Assembly (NCBI RefSeq): GCF_016461715.1
Contig: NZ_JAEMUI010000001.1
Coordinates: 186,001 to 250,000 of the forward strand
Length of the DNA stretch: 64,000 nucleotides
Direction: 5' to 3'
Source of the DNA: Marinomonas spartinae
GTDB lineage: Bacteria > Pseudomonadota > Gammaproteobacteria > Pseudomonadales > Marinomonadaceae
The notes under the pieces are model-generated. The model ran no database searches and had not been told where the DNA came from. It saw only the letters and a list, made by a program, of their open reading frames with translations. Positions 20,229-28,107 of the stretch are shown here, piece by piece (positions within the stretch are counted from its first letter, which is position 1; each line of letters begins with the position of its first letter). The position numbers and the translations under genes were made by a program.

Positions 20229-20256
20229 AAAAATGGCCGCTTATGCGGCCATTTTT
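20229..20256 (+). terminator. Terminator after dapB
   Basis: AAAAATGGCCGC, loop TTAT and GCGGCCATTTTT make a perfect 12-bp stem with flanking A and T runs, so it can act on both strands. It separates dapB from the convergent proV gene. Confidence 0.9.
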
Positions 20257-20300
20257 GCGCTTGTGAGATACTGAATGGTTTTAGGAAAGCATTAAGAATG

Positions 20301-21506
20301 CTAAGGAGACAACACGTCGGCTAGTTTTTTCGCCTCTATTCGCCCTTTTAATACGCCTTTCTTATTAATCACCGGAATATCGAAGGGGGAAGTGAGGGCG
20401 ATCGGAATCACATCTTGCAATGGTGTGCTTTGACGTACAGACTTGAGTGGTTGCAATGCTTCTTTGATAAGCATGCCGTCGTCCATATCATCCAGCTTTG
20501 CTCTGCTTAATATGCCTTGATAGCCTTCTTCATCGAAAACAAACGCATGGTCCTTATCTTTGGGAAAATCAGCTCTCACATCACCTGCTGTTTTGCCTGT
20601 TAGTTTTTCAGTATTAGCAGTCATGATGGTTTGTACGCTGAGCGCTCTGGCTCGGTTGACATCTTTTGCAAAGGCTCGAACATACGCATCCGCTGGCTTC
20701 AGTACGATATCAACAGGATTGCCGACTTGAACCAGTTTGCCATCTTTCAATACTGCAATTCGATCACCAAGTCGAAGAGCTTCATCTAGATCATGAGTGA
20801 TGAAAATGATGGTTTTTTGCAGGTTTTCCTGTAGATCCAAGAGCTGCTCTTGCATTTCACTGCGAATTAACGGATCCAATGCTGAGAAAGCTTCGTCCAT
20901 GAGCAATATTTCTGCGTCTGTACACAACGCTCGAGCGAGGCCGACACGTTGCTGTTGTCCACCCGAGAGCTGTGATGGGTATTGTTCTCCGTATCCTGTG
21001 AGACCAACCGTATCAAGCCATTGATTGGCCTTTTCTTCCCAGTCCTTCTTGCTTTCACCCTTGATGGATAGACCATAACCAACGTTTTCTAGTACGGTTC
21101 GGTGAGGCATTAAGCCGAAATGCTGAAAGACCATCGACATCTTATGACGGCGAAAAGTTGTTAAGTCTTTCATGGAAAATTCCATGATGTTATCACCATC
21201 CACCCGAATGAGACCTGCCGTTGGGTCTATCAAGCGGTTAAAGTGACGGATAAGGGTTGATTTTCCTGAGCCTGATAGGCCCATAATCACGAAGATCTCA
21301 CCGCGTTTTATGTTTAGATTAATATCCTGTAAGCCAACGGTGTGACCCGTTTCGGCAAGAACCTCCTCTTTGCTTGCTCCCTCTTTGACTTTAGGGAGCA
21401 CTTCTTTGGGGGTGTTGCCAAAGATCTGATAAAGGCCTTCTATTTCAATCAAGGTTGTACTTTTTTCTAGAGAAGGCTCACTAGTGTCGTTTTTATGTTC
21501 AGTCAT
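20301..21506 (-). CDS. proV: Glycine betaine/proline ABC transporter ATP-binding protein
   Basis: ProV (401 residues) powers ProU-type uptake of glycine betaine and related solutes. It has Walker A GLSGSGKSTLIRHFNRL near 75, signature LSGGQQQRVGLARAL near 177, the ILLMDEAFSALDPLIR block, and a C-terminal region with CBS-like character (about 290-400) that in OpuA/ProV senses ionic strength. Its start overlaps the proW end by 8 bp. The operon order on the minus strand is proX, proW, proV, the reverse of E. coli proVWX. Confidence 0.93.
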   Translation of the reverse strand: MTEHKNDTSEPSLEKSTTLIEIEGLYQIFGNTPKEVLPKVKEGASKEEVLAETGHTVGLQDINLNIKRGEIFVIMGLSGSGKSTLIRHFNRLIDPTAGLIRVDGDNIMEFSMKDLTTFRRHKMSMVFQHFGLMPHRTVLENVGYGLSIKGESKKDWEEKANQWLDTVGLTGYGEQYPSQLSGGQQQRVGLARALCTDAEILLMDEAFSALDPLIRSEMQEQLLDLQENLQKTIIFITHDLDEALRLGDRIAVLKDGKLVQVGNPVDIVLKPADAYVRAFAKDVNRARALSVQTIMTANTEKLTGKTAGDVRADFPKDKDHAFVFDEEGYQGILSRAKLDDMDDGMLIKEALQPLKSVRQSTPLQDVIPIALTSPFDIPVINKKGVLKGRIEAKKLADVLSP

Positions 21507-22395
21507 TGTGGGCGCTCTCTAAGTGTTTTTGGGTACGTTTCGCGTAGCTTTGTGACACTCGGTCAAAGATAATCGCTAGCGCAACAATGGCTAAGCCATT
21601 TAAAAGTCCAAGCGTGAAATATTGATTGGTAATGGATCTGAGAACCGGTTGACCAAGTCCATTAACCCCAATCATGGAGGCAATAACAACCATGGCGAGA
21701 GCCATCATGATGGTTTGGTTTATTCCCGCCATAATGGTAGGCATGGCAAGAGGGAGTTGCACACCTAGCAATCTTTGCGTTGATGTGGCCCCAAAGGCAG
21801 TAGCCGCTTCAAGGGTTTCTTTCGAGACGAGCCTAATGCCTAGGTTTGTTAAGCGAATAACGGGGGGGATCGCATAAATAACCACTGCTATCACACCTGG
21901 AATTTTACCTATGCCAAGGAGCATAACCACTGGAATTAAGTAAACAAATGCAGGCATGGTTTGCATGACATCAAGTAGTGGTGTGATGATGGATTGTGCT
22001 CGATCAGAACGTGCCATTAAGATGCCAATTGGAATACCCAGAGCGATAGAAATAAGAGTACACACTGTGATAATACTTAGGGTTCGCATCGTGTTTTCCC
22101 ACATACCAAAGTAGCCAATGAGTAACAATGAGATAACGACGCCTAAGCTCAATTTCCAAGAGCGGGTAGCGGCATAAACTAAGCCTGTGATGGCAATGAT
22201 GATGATCCACCAAGGAGTTTGAAGCAGTAGATTATCAAACCATATAAGAAATTTTAAAAGAGGATGAAAAGCCGCTTCGATTGCGTCACCGTATTCGCGT
22301 GAAAAATGTCGATAAGCGCCATCTAACGTTTGTCGAATGGTGAGTAAGTCTCGACGGCTCATATCAGGAAATTGTGTTAGCCAATTGGAAGACAT
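21499..22395 (-). CDS. proW: Glycine betaine/proline ABC transporter permease
   Basis: ProW (298 residues from the chosen start) is the inner-membrane permease with several transmembrane helices. The EAA-type loop reads SKETLEAATAFGATSTQRLL near 205, and IMMALAMVVIASMIGVNGLG follows. I chose ATG 22395 (MSSNWLTQFPDMS). An earlier in-frame ATG at 22455 would place the first 20 codons across the proX-proW hairpin. The gene lies between proX and proV in one operon. Confidence 0.92.
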   Translation of the reverse strand: MSSNWLTQFPDMSRRDLLTIRQTLDGAYRHFSREYGDAIEAAFHPLLKFLIWFDNLLLQTPWWIIIIAITGLVYAATRSWKLSLGVVISLLLIGYFGMWENTMRTLSIITVCTLISIALGIPIGILMARSDRAQSIITPLLDVMQTMPAFVYLIPVVMLLGIGKIPGVIAVVIYAIPPVIRLTNLGIRLVSKETLEAATAFGATSTQRLLGVQLPLAMPTIMAGINQTIMMALAMVVIASMIGVNGLGQPVLRSITNQYFTLGLLNGLAIVALAIIFDRVSQSYAKRTQKHLESAHND

Positions 22396-22425
22396 AATAT
22401 GGGTCTCTTGACGAAATAAAATAAG

Positions 22426-22447
22426 AGAGGGCTTTACGAAGCCCTCT
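22426..22447 (-). repeat. Intercistronic hairpin between proX and proW
   Basis: AGAGGGCTT and AAGCCCTCT form a perfect 9-bp stem with a 4-base loop, followed on the transcribed strand by TATTTTATTT. It resembles a leaky terminator or a 3'-protecting hairpin after proX. That would give more binding protein than permease, which is common in ABC operons. Confidence 0.75.
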
Positions 22448-22458
22448 GAATACAAGAT

Positions 22459-23463
22459 TTATAGATTGTTAAGTGCTTTATCGAGCTTAGCTGCCACTTT
22501 TTTACTAACCCATTTCGACCAAATATCTTTATGTTTTAGCATGAACTCTTCTGCAGCGTATTGGCCGTCAGCTTGGTTGTCTTCCATCCAAGCTAATAAG
22601 CTGTTCATTTGCTTGTTGGTGTATGAACGATGCTGTAAATACGCAAAGGCTTCAGGGGATCTTTTCTCGAATTTAGCCGTTGTCAACGTATAAACAGGGG
22701 AAGGTGGGTACATGGTGGGTTTTGGATCTAAGCAGTTTGCCTGCGTGATACAGCTTGTAAACTCTTTTTTATTGACGCCAGTACCAAAATCTACCTTCAC
22801 CATTTGATATTTCCCTAAAATGGCTGTTGGTGCCCAGTAGTAGCCAAACCATGGTGCTTTTTTTTCATAAGCATGTGCTAGGGTGCCTGCTAAGCCTGCT
22901 CCAGAACCTGGGTTGACGAGAACAAACCCAGCTTTTTTTAGATGTAATGCATTAAAAAGGTTCTGTGCTGATATTTGGCAGTTCCAACCAGGAGGGCAGC
23001 CGTAAAATGCAGAGACTGAGCTATCTTGAGGGTTTGGAAAATCTTTCGCGTGTTTAATGACTCCTTGGATGGTGGCGAGTGATGGATCCTTGTCGACCAT
23101 ATATTTAGGCACCCAAAACCCTTCTTCGCCACCGTCAGAGAGGGATTTCGCCGCAATTTTAAGGCGGCCTTCTTTAACGCCGCGATCAATGGCGTCTTTC
23201 ATGGAATTTGTCCACATTTCTGGCGCTATGTCTGGTTCTCCTTTTTCTATCATGGAAGTGCCCGTCGGCATGGTATCACCAGGAACGAGTTCAGCATGGC
23301 AGCCATAACCATGATTCAGGATGAACTTGTCTACATTCGCCATTAATGTCGCTGAGTTCCAGTTCATGTTTGCGATAGTGACATTTCCGCATTGGCTATT
23401 TGCTGCGAAAACAGAGGTGGTTGCAAGGGTCATTAACCCCGCAAGGAGTGCTTTTTTATACAT
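22459..23463 (-). CDS. proX: Glycine betaine-binding periplasmic protein
   Basis: ProX (334 residues) delivers betaine to ProWV. MYKKALLAGLMTLATTSVFA is the signal peptide, cleaved before ANSQC. The OpuAC-type fold has WNSATLMANVDKFILNHGYG early and the aromatic-rich segments PEMWTNSMKDAIDRG and APWFGYYWAPTAILG that would cage the quaternary amine. Start ATG 23463 is preceded by AAAGGAAA. It is the first gene of proXWV; the upstream 250 bp are AT-rich. Confidence 0.92.
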   Translation of the reverse strand: MYKKALLAGLMTLATTSVFAANSQCGNVTIANMNWNSATLMANVDKFILNHGYGCHAELVPGDTMPTGTSMIEKGEPDIAPEMWTNSMKDAIDRGVKEGRLKIAAKSLSDGGEEGFWVPKYMVDKDPSLATIQGVIKHAKDFPNPQDSSVSAFYGCPPGWNCQISAQNLFNALHLKKAGFVLVNPGSGAGLAGTLAHAYEKKAPWFGYYWAPTAILGKYQMVKVDFGTGVNKKEFTSCITQANCLDPKPTMYPPSPVYTLTTAKFEKRSPEAFAYLQHRSYTNKQMNSLLAWMEDNQADGQYAAEEFMLKHKDIWSKWVSKKVAAKLDKALNNL

Positions 23464-23691
23464 AATAATTTCCTTTTGAATGTGATGTGGCATTTTTATT
23501 GTATTAATTAAGTTTACATATCTAAGTATTTATAGCAAATTTTTGTCAGATTTATCAAAAATTAAGGATTTATTATCGGTTCGATATCGTGAAAACTGTC
23601 GTAATAGACGTTTGAGATAGGCGCTCAGAGAGGCCAAAATAGTGGTGTTAGTGTGAAGTTAGGGTGACCTGGGAAGCTCGTCTATTGACAA

Positions 23692-23724
23692 AAAAACTCG
23701 ACTATATTGCACAGTCGAGTTTTT
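23692..23724 (-). terminator. Terminator after the MarR-type gene
   Basis: AAAAACTCGACT and AGTCGAGTTTTT form a perfect 12-bp stem with a 9-base loop, 32 bases after the regulator's stop. A and T runs flank both sides, so it may also insulate proX. Confidence 0.88.
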
Positions 23725-23755
23725 ATAAGATTTGTGATCTAAGGATGTGCGTGCG

Positions 23756-24253
23756 TTATTGATTGGGAGAATTAATATCCAGAAGAGGTGCAGCATCAAT
23801 GTGTTCTGCGTCCATCATGATGGCAATACGCTGTAAAGAGGAGAGAACTTGAGTTTGCTCCCAGCCTTGTAGACTTTCAAACTCACTAATGAACTTTTCA
23901 TGTAGCAGAGGGGGAGCAGAGTGCAGTAAAGTGCGACCTTGATCGGTTAGTCTAGCGTTTACAATACGTTTGTCTTTTTGTGCTCTAACACGCTCAACCA
24001 GTTTGCGATCTTCTAACCGATTTAAAATGGTGGTTACTGTGGCTTGGCTCAATGAGACGCTGTCGGATATTTTGCGAACAGTAACATCGCCCAAGCTCTC
24101 AATAGAGCGTAGCACCATTATTTGAGGGATCGTTAACCCACAAGCTTTTACGACTCGTTTCGACTGTAAGTCAGTCGCACGAATGATACGGCGTAAATGA
24201 ACAAGGACATCATGTAAATGTTGTGATTCAGGCATATTGCTAGAGCGACTCAT
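23756..24253 (-). CDS. MarR-family regulator resembling CosR/EctR
   Basis: The 165-residue protein has a MarR winged-helix fold: HLRRIIRATDLQSKRVVKAC (dimer helix), GLTIPQIMVLRSIESLG, the recognition region SDSVSLSQATVTTILNRLED, and the wing with RAQKDKRIVNARLT. Its N-terminal block resembles regulators of compatible-solute genes (CosR in Vibrio, EctR1 in methanotrophs). It lies immediately upstream of the betaine-uptake operon and about 7 kb from the ectoine operon. I infer that it represses one or both at low salt. No operator has been proven. Confidence 0.8.
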   Translation of the reverse strand: MSRSSNMPESQHLHDVLVHLRRIIRATDLQSKRVVKACGLTIPQIMVLRSIESLGDVTVRKISDSVSLSQATVTTILNRLEDRKLVERVRAQKDKRIVNARLTDQGRTLLHSAPPLLHEKFISEFESLQGWEQTQVLSSLQRIAIMMDAEHIDAAPLLDINSPNQ

Positions 24254-24335
24254 AAAAAAGGTGACAGATAATCGCCAATGTTGGCAAGTTAGAATCCTAT
24301 ATTATATGTGAGAAAATACACATCAAATAGACTCA

Positions 24336-24364
24336 ATTATAAAATATTATAGCTCTAATTATAG
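24336..24364 (-). promoter_or_regulatory. AT-rich repeats upstream of the MarR-type gene
   Basis: Three ATTATA(G/A) units begin at 24336, 24346 and 24358, about one helical turn apart, roughly 85-110 bp upstream of the regulator start. They could be an autoregulatory site. The region is AT-rich, so chance is a real alternative. Confidence 0.25.
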
Positions 24365-24460
24365 TGCTAAACCAATCATTACGAAAGTTTTATTGCAAAA
24401 GAGCCTCTTGGTGTTTAGACCCGAAAAGTCGCAGGGCCGTTTTTAAGAGTATTTAACGGC

Positions 24461-25864
24461 TTAGGACGAATGATTTTTTAATCGATCGAACGCTTCGATG
24501 GCTGCTTTTCGAGCGGCTTGATAATCTACAATCGGGCTCGGGTAACCCAGTGCTTTTCGTTGCTCAGTTGACGGATTATGAATCGATTTGTTATCCAAGC
24601 TTTTTAGCTCAGGAACAAAACGGCGAATAAACTCACCGTTTGTATCGTAGCGTTCCGACTGTCTTGTGGGATTGAAAACACGAAAATATGGCGCCGCATC
24701 GCATCCCGTTGAGGCACTCCATTGCCAGCCACCGTTGTTAGCCGCAAATTCGCCGTCAATGAGTTGACTCATAAAGTACTGCTCTCCTCTTCGCCAGTCT
24801 GCAAATAATAATTTGCTGAAGAAGCTTGCCGTAATCATCCGTAAGCGATTATGCATCCAACCTGTTTTATTCAGCTGTCTCATGGCCGCATCGACGATAG
24901 GAAATCCCGTCTGGCCTTTTTGCCAAGCGAGCTGCTCCGCTTTATTATCGCGCCACACAATCTGGTCTGTCTCCGGTTTAAAGGGGTGGTGTTTTGATAG
25001 CGTAGGAAAGTGTCCCATAAGTTGACGGTAAAAGTCTCGCCAAGCCAATTCTTTTAACCAAACACTGTCTTGCCATGATCGGCCTTGCTCATTGCAAACA
25101 TAGGTTATGGCATACACACATTCCCTTGGCCCCAGCGCGCCAAGGGCTAGGTAAGGGGATAAAGTACTGGTGCCCGGCGTCATGGGAAAGTCACGTTGTT
25201 CGTCATACTGGCCTTCTTTACGGTGACAAAATTGCCAAAGTGTCTGGCTGGCTTTGTCTTGATCTGGCTTCCAAAGGTCGTCTCGAAATGGCCGCTGCCA
25301 CGCCATGGTCAGGGGCTGCTTGTCAAGTGCATCTGCTTGTTGTTTGGGGGCGAGTAGAGGCTCAATAGATTGCTCATTAAGCATGGTGAGCCAGCGTTTA
25401 TAAAATGGTGTAAAAACTTTAAACGGTGTGCCTTGCTGACTTAGTACAGGACGGGAAACAATCAAGTCCGGTTTTTGTGGATGGACTTCAATATGAATGC
25501 CTTGGAGTGCTTGATTCACCGCCTGATCTCTCTGTCTTTCATCGATCGGCAAGTCTTGGTTGTACCAGACATGCTTTATGGCGTTGTCCTGACAATATTG
25601 GCGCAGAATATCAGGTACTTGCTCAAAATACTCTCCTTCAATGAGATCTGCTGGAATACCTAGACTAGCCAGTTTGCTAAACAAGCAGCGAATCAGGCCG
25701 GCTCTCAGTCCTGTTTTTGCCTCGGATTCATGATGCTTTTGCCATTGTTTTGGTGTGGCAATCACAAGCACCCGAATGGGGCCTTTTAGGGAGGCAAAAT
25801 ATAGGGCTGGATTGTCTTGCCAACGTAGATCGTTCCGGATCCAGACGAGTTGTTCTATGACCAT
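24461..25864 (-). CDS. phrB: Deoxyribodipyrimidine photolyase
   Basis: This 467-residue CPD photolyase class I repairs UV-induced pyrimidine dimers with light and FADH-. The N-terminal antenna domain starts QLVWIRNDLRWQDNPAL. The FAD-binding C-terminal half has PIVDAAMRQLNKTGWMHNR near 325, RMITASFFSKLL, DGEFAANNGGWQWSASTG and RVFNPTRQSERYD. All match E. coli PhrB. It is the third gene of a minus-strand cluster with the DUF523-DUF1722 gene (28 bp upstream), a pairing also seen as ybgA-phr in E. coli. Confidence 0.95.
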   Translation of the reverse strand: MVIEQLVWIRNDLRWQDNPALYFASLKGPIRVLVIATPKQWQKHHESEAKTGLRAGLIRCLFSKLASLGIPADLIEGEYFEQVPDILRQYCQDNAIKHVWYNQDLPIDERQRDQAVNQALQGIHIEVHPQKPDLIVSRPVLSQQGTPFKVFTPFYKRWLTMLNEQSIEPLLAPKQQADALDKQPLTMAWQRPFRDDLWKPDQDKASQTLWQFCHRKEGQYDEQRDFPMTPGTSTLSPYLALGALGPRECVYAITYVCNEQGRSWQDSVWLKELAWRDFYRQLMGHFPTLSKHHPFKPETDQIVWRDNKAEQLAWQKGQTGFPIVDAAMRQLNKTGWMHNRLRMITASFFSKLLFADWRRGEQYFMSQLIDGEFAANNGGWQWSASTGCDAAPYFRVFNPTRQSERYDTNGEFIRRFVPELKSLDNKSIHNPSTEQRKALGYPSPIVDYQAARKAAIEAFDRLKNHSS

Positions 25865-25891
25865 AATGGCCTCCTACTATTCTACGACTAA

Positions 25892-26890
25892 CTAGATGGT
25901 ATTGCGGATGCCAAGCGCACTTGGGTAGGGGGCAAAATAACGTTGCTCTTGCACATATTGACTGCCATGATGTTTCAAGTAGTGGTGCAACAGGGCGACG
26001 GGCGTGGCGAGGTTTACCTCTTCGCGCCGATATTGTTCAACTACGTTTAATATGTCTTGACGAATCGAGGAATCAACAGAGCGTTTTAGATAGCCAATAA
26101 GGTGCATTAACACGTTACAGTGGTTTTTCCGTTTAGCAGGCTGTGACAGAGCCGTCATGAAAACCTCAAAGTACGCGGCTTTTAGTTCATCTAGTGTTCT
26201 GGGGTCATTACCTGAGAGCATTTTGCCCAATTGTTTATAGGCAGATTGTGAATGGGCCATGACCAAATATTTGTAGCGGCTATGAAAAGCAATCAGGGCT
26301 TTCATGCTTGGTTTGGCGTTCACGCAGTGGCGAAATTCATGGTGAGCGAACACGCGTGTTAAAAAGTTTTCACGTAGCATAGGGTCGTTGAGTCGACCGT
26401 CTTCTTCGACTGGTAAGAATGGATAACGAGCTTTTAAGGCGCGGGTGAATAATCCTACTGTGCGCTGCATATGAGGGTGACCATTTTCTTGATAGACCTT
26501 GATACGCTCTAGCCCACAGCTTGGGGAGTTTTTCATCAAAATATAGCCATCCAAGTGACCTAGCTGCTCAATATAGGGTTGGCTGGCGGCCATGAATACA
26601 TCGGAAACATCGCCTCCTTTTTGATTGGAATAGGTCATTCTTGGGGCCTCTGGGTTTCCTTCAAGACGCAGTGTTGGCCGTGGTGTTCCAAAACCTGCGG
26701 CAACTTCTGGGCAGAACTTTTGATAATCAAAATAGTCGCTCAGATGTTGATCGCAATAAGTGGATCGGCTATGTCCGCCATTAAAGCGAACGTTATCCCC
26801 CAGCAAGCAGGCGCTGATGCCCACAGGAATTCGGTGATTTAAATGATCCGCATGAAATTGCTTTTGTGGAAGCTGTTCAATGGTTGTCAT
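25892..26890 (-). CDS. DUF523-DUF1722 fusion protein (YbgA type)
   Basis: The 332-residue protein has an N-terminal DUF523 domain with three conserved cysteines, seen in GISACLLGDNVRFNGG, FCPEVAAGFGTPRP and MKNSPSCGLERIKVY. A C-terminal DUF1722 domain (about 200-320) includes YKYLVMAHSQSAYKQLGKM and NVLMHLIGYLKR. Stand-alone DUF523 proteins include thiouracil desulfidase TudS, which holds a [4Fe-4S] cluster on three cysteines. A similar cluster is likely here. The activity of the fusion is not known to me, and its constant partnership with photolyase suggests a link to nucleobase damage. Its start overlaps the FAD oxidoreductase stop (ATGA). Confidence 0.88.
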   Translation of the reverse strand: MTTIEQLPQKQFHADHLNHRIPVGISACLLGDNVRFNGGHSRSTYCDQHLSDYFDYQKFCPEVAAGFGTPRPTLRLEGNPEAPRMTYSNQKGGDVSDVFMAASQPYIEQLGHLDGYILMKNSPSCGLERIKVYQENGHPHMQRTVGLFTRALKARYPFLPVEEDGRLNDPMLRENFLTRVFAHHEFRHCVNAKPSMKALIAFHSRYKYLVMAHSQSAYKQLGKMLSGNDPRTLDELKAAYFEVFMTALSQPAKRKNHCNVLMHLIGYLKRSVDSSIRQDILNVVEQYRREEVNLATPVALLHHYLKHHGSQYVQEQRYFAPYPSALGIRNTI

Positions 26891-27924
26891 CTTGTTATCC
26901 TCATCTGATTGAGATAGTCACATAAACCCAAAGCACTTATCAGGGCTCCTTCAGCATCGCCTTGACAGAGCCAATCACCCGCCAGGCCGATGTTTTTTGG
27001 GGAGTGCCACATAAACGGCTGTTGATGGTTATAGACGTCGGTTCGTGCCAGCAGCCAGCGATGGGGCTCGCTTGTTTTTTTCGGTATGAGTTGGGTCTCA
27101 TGGAAAAATGCTTGGATGAGTAAGGTGGCAATGGTGTTTTTATCCTCGTCCAAGTAGTGTTGTGTCCACTCAGGGGAAGCTTGTATAACCCATCTTTCTG
27201 AGCCGTTATGTCCTTGTCTTCTATTGGGTTTGGCACTGTCTTTGACAAGTCGCTGCAATGTCGATGATTTAGGTATGAGAATCGGTGGTAGCGTTGACTG
27301 TTCTGTGTCTAGGCACATTGCCCATTGAGGCTGGGTCGTTTGGGCCGCCTGATGGGCGCATGCGATTAGCTCATCAATCTGCTGAGTTGTCGATAATAGT
27401 GTCACCGCCTGAGACGCTGGTATAGTAACAATGAGGAATTTAGCTTGAGCAATGGCCTGATGTTGTTCATCATAAAGTCGCCAGATATCTGTTGTCGCTA
27501 GACTGCCTTGCTCAACGTAATCGATTTGTTCAAGAGAATTGATGCGTGTATTAGTGATTAAGTCACTGTTAGTTAACCAATGGCGAGTAATGGCGCTCAT
27601 TTTAGGAATGCCAACATACGCCTGTGCATCGGGCCAGTAGGCGGCAATACCTTGTTCGACTAATGACGCAAAAAGCGGCTTAGTGTCTTTGTGGTGAATT
27701 GAAATAAATGGCGTGCCAAGCTCACAGCTTGTGTTTTGGTCGAGATGTTTGCTACTGGCACGGCCACCAGAGCCGCGACTCTTTTCGATAACACAGACAG
27801 ACCATCCCATACGAGAGAGCTGCTGAGCGCATAAACTGCCGGAAAGACCTGCCCCGATAATCGCAACGTCATAGTATGATGGCGAGTTGTATAGGGTGTC
27901 CTTGGGCATTTTTTGCTCTCTCAT
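26887..27924 (-). CDS. FAD-dependent oxidoreductase (renalase/amine-oxidase-like)
   Basis: The 345-residue flavoprotein has an N-terminal Rossmann motif DVAIIGAGLSGSLCAQQLSR near residue 20, followed by the ribose-binding CVIEKSRGSGGRAS. A C-terminal FAD segment reads NIGLAGDWLCQGDAEGALIS. It matches small amine-oxidase/renalase-type proteins in photolyase clusters. The substrate is unknown. It is the first gene of the minus-strand light/repair operon and faces the MerR gene across the TTGTACA array. An in-frame ATG six codons later (MPKDTLYN) is an alternative start. Confidence 0.82.
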   Translation of the reverse strand: MREQKMPKDTLYNSPSYYDVAIIGAGLSGSLCAQQLSRMGWSVCVIEKSRGSGGRASSKHLDQNTSCELGTPFISIHHKDTKPLFASLVEQGIAAYWPDAQAYVGIPKMSAITRHWLTNSDLITNTRINSLEQIDYVEQGSLATTDIWRLYDEQHQAIAQAKFLIVTIPASQAVTLLSTTQQIDELIACAHQAAQTTQPQWAMCLDTEQSTLPPILIPKSSTLQRLVKDSAKPNRRQGHNGSERWVIQASPEWTQHYLDEDKNTIATLLIQAFFHETQLIPKKTSEPHRWLLARTDVYNHQQPFMWHSPKNIGLAGDWLCQGDAEGALISALGLCDYLNQMRITR

Positions 27925-27952
27925 GATGTCACCTTGATCTGTATTGTCTGTT

Positions 27953-28057
27953 TGTAAGACTTGTACGATAAAATTGCTTGTACAAGTTATTATTTATACA
28001 ATATAGATGCTTGTACAAGAAATGCAATATATCTTGTACAAATATATTTTTGTATAG
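27953..28057. promoter_or_regulatory. Array of TTGTACA-type boxes between FAD/photolyase operon and MerR gene
   Basis: The 183-bp divergent intergenic region contains two perfect CTTGTACAAG palindromes (27977-27986 and 28010-28019) and CTTGTACAA (28033-28041). Weaker variants are TTGTACG (27961), TTATACA (27994) and TTGTATA (28050). Six-base core starts are 27962, 27979, 27995, 28012, 28035 and 28051, so spacings are mostly 16-17 bp. This is the kind of TGTACA-half-site array bound by CarH/LitR-type MerR regulators. The array is seen directly and the binding protein is inferred. Confidence 0.8.
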
Positions 28058-28107
28058 TTTTTAGTTCGAAGATCTTGGCTTAATAGGCTTGAAGGAGAGA
28101 TCGTTAG

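Noticed and set aside
27953..28057. The TTGTACA boxes as a CRISPR-like or simple tandem repeat
   Set aside because: The units are 7-10 bp with variable spacers of about 7-13 bp, lying between divergent promoters; they fit operators and not an array of repeats and spacers.
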